Shown here piece by piece: positions 61,101 to 64,000 of a DNA stretch of 64,000 nucleotides; position 1 is the first letter of the stretch, and every line of letters starts with the position of its first letter. Made by a program: the position numbers and the translations under genes. The notes beneath the pieces were generated by a model. The model was not told the origin of the DNA. It ran no database searches and was given only the letters and a program-made list of their open reading frames with translations. The stretch is from Archegozetes longisetosus (lineage: Eukaryota; Arthropoda; Arachnida; Sarcoptiformes; Trhypochthoniidae), in contig JAEMBT020000004.1 of NCBI GenBank assembly GCA_018873245.2, positions 10,846,652 through 10,910,651 of the forward strand, written 5' to 3'.

Positions 61101-63684
61101 TGTCTACCAGGATATTCTGGAGGATTGGACCAAATATTTTATTTAGAAGTTTTCAGCTCAAATCCAAATCGTATTTTGACTAATTTAAGTTCGAGCGAAT
61201 ATCCATTCTTCATAGCACACGGATTACCGGCCGGCTATACATTTAAATTAGTTTTATATTCAACTAATTCAAAAGGAAAGAGTAGAACTATTCAAATAAG
61301 TGGAAGTACTTTAATAGCCGCTCAATGGCAGTCAGGTATTGTTTTTACTGGAATTTCAACTTATGAAACCTTTTATACCGTTTTTGAATTTCAAAAGACT
61401 TTGAATCCTATGAAAAAGTAAAATGTTTTATGCTGAATATTTATAATGCCTGGTTTACAGTTGGCCCAAACCTCAAATCTGTTATTTTTTTAAAGGAAAC
61501 AGAGGCAAAACATACGGAAAAGCTCAGAAAAAATTATTCAAAAAACTCGAAAGTAAAGCTGAAAAAATTTATGGGTTTTTAAATCACTGTCACTCAACTT
61601 AAAATCGATTCTGTAGTCCTGAGAGTTCGAAAAATCGCTTCTCTAGCCCTTAACTGAATCAATCATCCGGAAAGAATTTGCGAACTCTTCTTTAAGAACT
61701 AACTTCTGCTTTAGTAAAGATTCCCAGAATATGAAGTGTATTGAAGGCTAGGAATAAGAAATATAAATTTGCTCAATCAAAAATAGATACTATAAAGACC
61801 GAACACTCTTTACTTATAAATATTTATCATTTGAATATAAAAGTTTGTAAAACAGCTTTCAGTCAAATAACATCATAAGAGAAATTTGAAAACTTTTTCC
61901 GTCATTGACAAAAGGGAATCAAATCTTAATAAAATACTAAAGTAACGCTTTCGAGTAAAAGATACTTGCTCACAATAACTCGTGTTTGAGAGCGTCGGCT
62001 TACTTTATTCATAAACTTTATATGTTTCAGTTTAAGATTCACATTCAAAATGATAATCATTGCCTCAAAGTTCAATTTGGATAATATTTTAAAATATTTT
62101 TGAATAGAATTAGTTAAGAAAAGTATTTGTATAGTAAAGCAGGAATAATACTTTTGTGCTTAATGGTAAAAGATAGAAATTTCTAATATTCGGAAATGGT
62201 TTTTCGATTGCTTTCAAACAATAATCTGATTATTTTGAGTCCAATTGCTGTCCTTTAATCATTTTGGGAAGAACGAGACCTTATATTGTTTTTGCGCGAA
62301 CGTGTTTGAAATAAAAATGTTCTCATTTTCAGATGATTTGGAACCATTAGTAATAAGTCCATTACTGGCTATATTGATGGGTATTGTCGGTGCCTTAGTT
62401 TTACTCGCAATCATCATTATAATGATTATGAAATTCAAGAGTGAAGACCATTTCACAAGTATTGAGGCACTTTTTATTAAAATTTTGCCTATTATTTTCA
62501 TTTGTCTTATACTTTTAGATCCTGAAAAAATTTGCATCAACTCAATTAATCGCTCATCTAATAAGTAAGAACCAAATGAAACTCCTTAATATTTTCAGTT
62601 TAACACTTAGTTATTGGAGTTGTGTTAATTAAACAATTAATATATTTTCATTTTTGTTTGTCTATGTTTTTTTTAGTTTTACAATTTGTAATAGAAAACA
62701 TTTTCTTATTTTGAATAAAATATTTTTAAAACTGAATCTTATATTTGATTTTAAAATCATGTTAACTCAATTATACGATATTTTTGTAGTAAGTCTTCAC
62801 ATACAGCAAACCGTAAACTATATACTGTTGACGACAGTTGTCCTGATATTATACTTTCCGATATAATAGTGAACGCTAAAGGTATAAATCAATTAATTTA
62901 TTAAAACTGATCTAATTAGCTGAGATAATACTTTGCAAACACAATATTTGTAATCTTATTCCTGTTAATAAAGAGAATACATCCGAGCGCAATACGTCTT
63001 TTATAAGCGACAAAACAGCTTCAATAATAGTTCCGCCACCAGAATGCTTTCACGATAGATATACTCCTAGTTTATACAATCAAATTGATTCAACTGCTGA
63101 TATATCGTCTCCAAGTCCTTCGACATCAACCATAACTAATTCAGACCCATTACGCTTTCTCTGTAATATCAAACATAATCATACGATTTCTGTTAGTTCT
63201 CAGTTAGTTACTAATCTTTCAGACAAATTATCTTTCATACAATCTATTTTAATTCAAGGATAAAAATCACTTGACATATGCCGAGATAATACTTCCTAAC
63301 GACCAGTTGGGATACCAAAAAACTAACATTATTGGTATCAATAGTATCACTGATTATGCGGACATCGACTTCAAAAAGCAATCGAATAATCCGCACGTTT
63401 TGATAAGTGCTAAAGTGGAACGTGTCAGCCCATTATCCAGAAGATCAGATCTCGGATCAGAAGATGACGACAGCATTATTACAGCCAATACTCCGATTAA
63501 GACCATCAATAAGAATGACAGCACAACAGTTGAGTCATATTTCTCTAATCTGATAGCTCTGAATGATTTGAAATGCAAAACATTTGTCAATTTTTCTGGT
63601 TTTCGTTTCAGTGGGTTATCATCGAGAACGACGACTCAACTTTTCCAACAGTCGTTTGACACCAACGTTCGATTGTTTTGTTGA
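9859..63684 (+). CDS. Sidestep-family Ig receptor, full model (14 exons, 948 aa)
   Basis: The model joins 9859-9964, 57279-57617, 58106-58216, 59150-59353, 59429-59725, 59899-59990, 60168-60366, 60685-60975, 61036-61335, 62333-62458, 62519-62564, 62790-62881, 62974-63191 and 63259-63684. It is 2847 bases, divisible by three. Side proteins are neuronal surface ligands of Beat receptors, guiding motor axons and matching synaptic partners. Predicted order: signal peptide (1-35), five Ig domains with Cys pairs 52/129, 181/233, 278/331, 380/430 and 474/526, one fibronectin type III domain (about 548-640), a membrane span (about 657-679) and a 269-residue cytoplasmic tail. Family signatures include AVVGGAVALPC, LVLWYRDDTGNPIYS, YGVAKHES and LLYCWGRNS. 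Family placement is strong. Which Side paralogue, the leader exon, and the exon 13/14 junction are less certain. Confidence 0.72.
11507..11545. repeat. (CT)n microsatellite
   Basis: About 19 perfect CT units in the long Side intron. Confidence 0.95.
12041..12116. repeat. decayed minisatellite, about 13-base unit
   Basis: Six diverged tandem copies of a unit close to CTTAGATTTTATT follow one another. The changes between copies are mostly single substitutions, which suggests an old tandem expansion. Confidence 0.7.
15184..15224. other. short imperfect hairpin
   Basis: Arms ATACTAAAACCTCC and GGAGGCTTCAGTAT pair at 12 of 14 positions around a 13-base loop. It is too short for a typical microRNA precursor. 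It may be chance, though its GC-rich inner stem stands out in the surrounding AT-rich DNA. Confidence 0.35.
19091..19133. repeat. hexamer tandem repeat (GAGTTT/TAGAGTT type)
   Basis: A run of about seven near-identical six- to seven-base units (AGTTTAGG, TTAGAG, TTTGAG, TTTGAG and so on) in intron DNA. Confidence 0.65.
20425..21460 (+). pseudogene. degenerate LRR-like gene, copy A
   Basis: This stretch matches 33823-34961 over most of its length in the same order and strand. An early segment reads SEQIICQLITKYCSHLK, like NEQTIYELVTKNCSNFK in copy B. A late segment reads DSQLIVVERLPINLQIKLEF, like NSQVIAVKCLPINLETNFEL. Between them every frame is broken by stops and shifts. The B copy has runs such as FKSLLRLCPNLLTFKG, which look like the leucine-rich repeats of F-box/LRR proteins. 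The parent gene is therefore probably of that broad type, though no F-box is visible. It sits in the Side intron on the same strand. This copy is more decayed than B. Confidence 0.6.
28540..28586. repeat. short tandem repeat, 10- to 11-base unit
   Basis: Units TAGATTTAAC, TAGATTTAAC, TATATTTATC, TATATTTATC follow each other with single-base changes. Confidence 0.7.
32467..32523. repeat. (TC)n microsatellite
   Basis: About 28 perfect TC units in the Side intron, between the two LRR-like pseudogene copies. Confidence 0.96.
33823..34961 (+). pseudogene. degenerate LRR-like gene, copy B
   Basis: Two open segments in family-like sequence remain. The first (about 33823-34143) includes NEQTIYELVTKNCSNFK, then SLLRLCPNLLTFKGIKIND. 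The second (about 34659-34961) includes DSGTYDVISNCRQIQSICF, then ETIDALIELALKKPLIYF. Between them, 34144-34658 carries recognisable but frameshifted and stop-riddled sequence. The NCxxLxxL and CPNLxxLxx pattern is that of LRR proteins of the F-box/LRR kind. No F-box was seen and I do not recognise the exact family. It may be a processed or locally duplicated copy, since no introns are evident. The second segment lacks a proper ATG. The matching copy A at 20425 supports a real ancestral gene. Confidence 0.6.
38513..38580. repeat. (TC)n microsatellite
   Basis: Thirty-four perfect TC units, the longest microsatellite in the window. It lies in an open frame that would read as poly Ser-Leu; this frame is an artefact of the repeat. 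Confidence 0.97.
38986..39135 (+). other. 49-codon hydrophobic ORF, possible alternative leader
   Basis: ATG 38986 opens a 49-residue frame ending at TAG 39133-39135. From the internal Met at 39025 it reads MLVRVIVINVLLVLLTG, signal-peptide-like. A weak GTTTGT donor after 39073 would leave phase 1, the phase the Ig1 exon requires. The local sequence is less AT-rich than its surroundings. It could be an alternative first exon of the Side gene or a chance ORF. Confidence 0.2.
39525..39597 (+). other. possible alternative Side leader exon
   Basis: ATG 39525 encodes MRHIVLSLLIFHLNFTFVDN and then MWII before an ATAG|GTAGGC donor in phase 1, the phase the Ig1 exon at 57279 needs. The basic start and hydrophobic core look like a signal peptide. 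It competes with, or supplements, the leader at 9859. The donor is only moderate. Confidence 0.25.
50225..50407 (-). CDS. possible small secreted peptide (60 aa)
   Basis: On the minus strand a true ATG at 50407 opens a 60-residue frame. It starts MPILLVLWFSVQMFGSVDTK, a convincing signal-peptide shape. A short polar mature part follows, with an Asp-Asp pair and His-Asn repeats (HNHNHNH) made by a six-base tandem repeat at 50281-50304. It ends at TAA 50225. I recognise no family. An intronless 60-residue ORF in 47 kb of intron can easily be chance, so this is only a candidate. Confidence 0.2.
   Translation of the reverse strand: MPILLVLWFSVQMFGSVDTKNSNICEIVTGQRLDDHNHNHNHTATEALEKSFITNKLIFE
50281..50304. 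repeat. (TGTGAT)4 tandem repeat
   Basis: Four near-perfect copies of TGTGAT. On the minus strand they encode alternating His and Asn in the small ORF at 50225-50407. Confidence 0.85.
52121..52155. repeat. (AG)n microsatellite
   Basis: Seventeen to eighteen AG units, the same motif family as the CT runs but in opposite orientation, about 290 bases before the possible cassette exon at 52442. Confidence 0.95.
52442..52492 (+). CDS. possible 51-base cassette exon of the Side gene
   Basis: A GC-richer 51-base segment sits between an AACAG acceptor and a CAG|GTATAC donor. In the phase shared by the leader and Ig1 exons it reads GVPGIKLRTVSIHRDRS with no stop, entering and leaving in phase 1. It could be included or skipped without changing the frame, adding 17 residues between signal peptide and Ig1. 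The acceptor pyrimidine tract is weak. I know of no family match for the peptide, so this rests on splice sites, phase and composition only. Confidence 0.3.
57279..57617 (+). CDS. Side exon: Ig domain 1 (V-type)
   Basis: After a TTTTCTCTGCAG acceptor it encodes DFPAYSAVVGGAVALPCNV, then LVLWYRDDTGNPIYSVDAR. A segment ending in GGEYRCRVDFRRART follows. The V-type Ig pair is C52 and C129 with the core Trp in LWYRD. The motif order is diagnostic for the first Ig domain of Side proteins, the Beat-binding end. It ends in phase 1 before GTATGA. Confidence 0.92.
57618..58105 (+). other. Side intron 2
   Basis: A 488-base AT-rich intron between the Ig1 and Ig2 exons. Nothing of note was seen. Confidence 0.8.
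58106..58216 (+). CDS. Side exon: Ig domain 2, first half
   Basis: Starts after ATATAG. Encodes VPATKVVIYDDAGNRI, then AGPFNQDSSVNLTCDSEGG. The AGPFNEGS-LTC pattern is a Side hallmark. It contains the first Ig2 cysteine (C181) and an N-glycosylation site (NLT). Ends in phase 1 before GTATAC, splitting the Ig2 domain between two exons. Confidence 0.9.
58345..59070. mobile_element. possible decayed foldback/MITE-like element
   Basis: The left end has GCGCTTGG, then AATTTAGC, then GCTCGCG. The right end, read on the opposite strand, has GCGCTTGG, then AATTTAGC, then GGCGAGCG in the same order but with different spacing. That is the pattern of imperfect terminal inverted repeats. The centre contains palindromic AAGCTC/GAGCTT runs. 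There is no coding frame and no clear target-site duplication. It could instead be local simple-sequence expansion. Confidence 0.35.
58615..58711. repeat. AAGCTC-type hexamer repeats, partly palindromic
   Basis: Diverged AAGCTC/GAGCTT units in both orientations occur around 58615-58711, able to form several alternative small hairpins. They sit in the centre of the possible foldback element. Confidence 0.6.
59150..59353 (+). CDS. Side exon: Ig domain 2, second half
   Basis: Starts after GTGTCAG and encodes GNPPPVVKWWRGSTLVDDS, then IHLPNLSRDEL, then MVFTCRASNTNLTVP. It supplies the Ig2 core Trp and second cysteine (C233). Ends in phase 1 before GTAAGA. The next intron is 75 bases. Confidence 0.93.
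59429..59725 (+). CDS. Side exon: Ig domain 3
   Basis: After GCGGTCAG it encodes LKPKEVRIITP, then GERVELVCQSSGSRPPAKIT with WWKA, ending in NGKTLSCEATNQQF and GWTLNVL. C278 and C331 pair. This is a single whole Ig domain flanked by phase-1 introns. Confidence 0.93.
59899..59990 (+). CDS. Side exon: Ig domain 4, first part
   Basis: A small 92-base exon. After ATTACAG it encodes YAPLLSLILGASIQ, then EGSDVYFECNIQ, giving C380. The YAP...LG...EGxDVYFEC pattern matches Side Ig4. It ends in phase 0 at a GTAAGT donor, the only phase-0 junction among the ectodomain exons. Confidence 0.92.
60168..60366 (+). CDS. Side exon: Ig domain 4, second part
   Basis: Encodes ANPAISELGWLFNEQPL, then NSSLLIRNVGKIHRGTFQCF, then NSEGRGESEVVHLKIQ. 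It supplies the core Trp (W393) and C430. Ends in phase 1 before GTAAGA. Confidence 0.92.
60367..60684 (+). other. Side intron 7
   Basis: A 318-base intron. Its first part (60385-60465) is a decayed tandem repeat of about eight bases. The remainder is plain AT-rich sequence. Confidence 0.8.
60385..60465. repeat. decayed tandem repeat, about 8-base unit (ATACATCA)
   Basis: About ten diverged copies of ATACATCA/ATCCATAC follow each other just after the exon donor. Confidence 0.75.
60685..60975 (+). CDS. Side exon: Ig domain 5
   Basis: Encodes YSPFCKSVQKVHYGVAKHES, then KIECEVDADPDDVVFHWGFN and a segment ending in LDYGLLYCWGRNSVGKQKDP and CVFF. C474 and C526 are the Ig pair. Extra cysteines C454 and C539 near the two domain ends are also typical of Side proteins and may form a second bond. 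Ends in phase 1 before GTATTA. Confidence 0.95.
61036..61335 (+). CDS. Side exon: fibronectin type III domain
   Basis: After GTTTCAG it encodes GPPDPPDNCSVTNITAHTLT, then IECLPGYSGGLDQIFYLEVF, ending with LPAGYTFKLVLYSTNSKGKS. The Tyr and Leu pattern fits a fibronectin type III fold between Ig5 and the membrane. Several N-glycosylation sites (NCS, NIT, NLS) are present. The preceding intron is only 60 bases. Confidence 0.93.
61336..62332 (+). other. Side intron 9
   Basis: A 997-base AT-rich intron between the FN3 and membrane-span exons. No exon-like segment or repeat was recognised. Confidence 0.75.
62333..62458 (+). CDS. Side exon: transmembrane span
   Basis: After CATTTTCAG it encodes DDLEPLVISPLLAILMG, then IVGALVLLAIIIIMIM, then KFKSEDHFT. 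The span is about 657-679 and is followed by Lys residues, as expected on the cytoplasmic side. Ends in phase 1 before GTATTG. The donor is moderate. Confidence 0.85.
62459..62518 (+). other. 60-base in-frame intron or exitron
   Basis: GTATTG...CTTTTAG has a good pyrimidine-rich 3' end, so I treat it as an intron. It is 60 bases long, with no stop in the flanking frame. If retained it would insert 20 mostly hydrophobic residues (SIEALFIKILPI then IFICLILL). Confidence 0.55.
62519..62564 (+). CDS. Side exon: juxtamembrane tail (46 bases)
   Basis: A microexon encoding NPEKICINSINRSSN. It ends in phase 2 at a TAA|GTAAGA donor. Confidence 0.65.
62790..62881 (+). CDS. Side exon: cytoplasmic tail segment 1
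   Basis: After TTTTTGTAG it encodes NKSSHTANRKLYTVDDSCPD then IILSDIIVNAK, ending in phase 1 before GTATAA. The acidic CPDII segment resembles conserved tail sequence of Side proteins. Its frame is continuous with the exons on both sides, which is the main support. Confidence 0.65.
62974..63191 (+). CDS. Side exon: cytoplasmic tail segment 2
   Basis: Encodes ENTSERNTSFISDKTAS, then IIVPPPECFHDRYTPSLYNQ and a Ser/Thr/Pro-rich run. The polar, proline-containing composition fits a disordered tail. The 3' end is uncertain. A weak TCT|GTTAGT donor in phase 0 joins the next exon. If it is not used, the frame runs to a TAA at 63261-63263. Confidence 0.6.
63259..63684 (+). CDS. Side exon: last coding exon, tyrosine motifs
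   Basis: After a TTCAAG acceptor it encodes DKNHLTYAEIILPNDQ, then SITDYADIDFKKQSNN, then an acidic stretch with RRSDLGSEDDDS. It ends at TGA 63682-63684. The TYAEI (813-817) and DYADI (839-843) motifs are tyrosine signals typical of Side tails and could bind SH2 or adaptor proteins when phosphorylated. No poly(A) signal was seen before the window ends, so the mRNA probably continues beyond it. Confidence 0.7.
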   Translation, partial: DKNHLTYAEIILPNDQLGYQKTNIIGINSITDYADIDFKKQSNNPHVLISAKVERVSPLSRRSDLGSEDDDSIITANTPIKTINKNDSTTVESYFSNLIALNDLKCKTFVNFSGFRFSGLSSRTTTQLFQQSFDTNVRLFC

Positions 63685-64000
63685 TTGTGCCAAATTTATA
63701 CCGCAACATTGTAGTTAACGTGTACAACACAGTCACACAGATGCATCTATTGCAACGGTTCCCAAACTGGGCTTGGCAGATCACAAGTCATCCTCTAACA
63801 GATCAATTTTAACATTATAGCCATCATTTGATTGATATGATTGAGGTGATTTGTCAGGCCAAAAAGTTGGGAAGTCATCACCTATTCAACTGATACATTA
63901 TCAGCTGATTCATTACTACTTCTAAGTGCCCTTCTTTTCAATACAGAGATAGTTTACAATTTGAAATCTTGTCTTTCCTCAATTTTGAATTATACCGTCA
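63685..64000 (+). other. probable 3' UTR of the Side gene
   Basis: The last 316 bases follow the Side stop codon, have no open frame of note and show no AATAAA. They are likely 3' UTR cut by the window edge. Confidence 0.5.

Noticed and set aside
62654-62866. 70-codon open frame after a TTTTTTTTAG acceptor as a Side tail exon
   Set aside because: Its phase would fit exon 11, but the sequence is Phe/Ile/Leu-rich, with no tail-like composition, and it ends in a stop. The segment starting at 62790 in another frame reads as a proper polar tail and joins both neighbours.
63354-63590. 78-codon minus-strand open frame
   Set aside because: It is the antisense shadow of the last Side coding exon.
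1-64000. CRISPR arrays, prokaryotic operons, rRNA genes, intact transposase or reverse-transcriptase genes
   Set aside because: None were seen. Intron structure and gene content show a eukaryotic nuclear sequence.

Overview
The window is strongly AT-rich eukaryotic DNA. Its genes are split by GT-AG introns, many only 60-75 bases long, with long gene-poor stretches and many CT/AG/CA microsatellites. The two recognisable genes are a dynamin and a Sidestep-type (Side) immunoglobulin receptor. Side receptors are an arthropod/protostome family, so the source is most likely an arthropod. A mite or other chelicerate is my guess from compactness and intron style, but the sequence does not prove it.

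Layout, all recognisable genes on the + strand: (1) 1-2290, no gene seen. (2) 2295-7016, a complete dynamin-like GTPase gene with a good TATA/initiator pair, 8 coding exons whose phases all match, and a predicted 763-residue product. It has the GTPase, stalk, PH and GED regions but stops where the proline-rich tail of classical dynamins would begin. (3) 7017-9858, intergenic. (4) 9859-63684, a Side-family cell-surface receptor gene. Thirteen exons between 57279 and 63684 encode five Ig domains, one fibronectin type III domain, one membrane span and a cytoplasmic tail with YAEI/YADI tyrosine motifs. A signal-peptide exon at 9859-9964 has a strong donor and the right phase to join them, which makes intron 1 about 47.3 kb. 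The full model is 2847 bases, 948 residues.

The giant intron holds two degenerate copies of one unidentified leucine-rich-repeat-like gene (about 20425-21460 and 33823-34961), several microsatellites, a possible 51-base phase 1-1 cassette exon (52442-52492), possible alternative leader exons near 39 kb, and one possible small secreted-peptide ORF on the minus strand (50225-50407). The rest looks like ordinary AT-rich intron DNA.

The two main genes are not obviously linked in function. Dynamin cuts membrane necks during endocytosis. Side proteins are neuronal surface ligands for Beat receptors in axon guidance and synapse choice. Exon boundaries were set by hand from splice consensus, frame continuity and family resemblance. 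No alignment or search was run.
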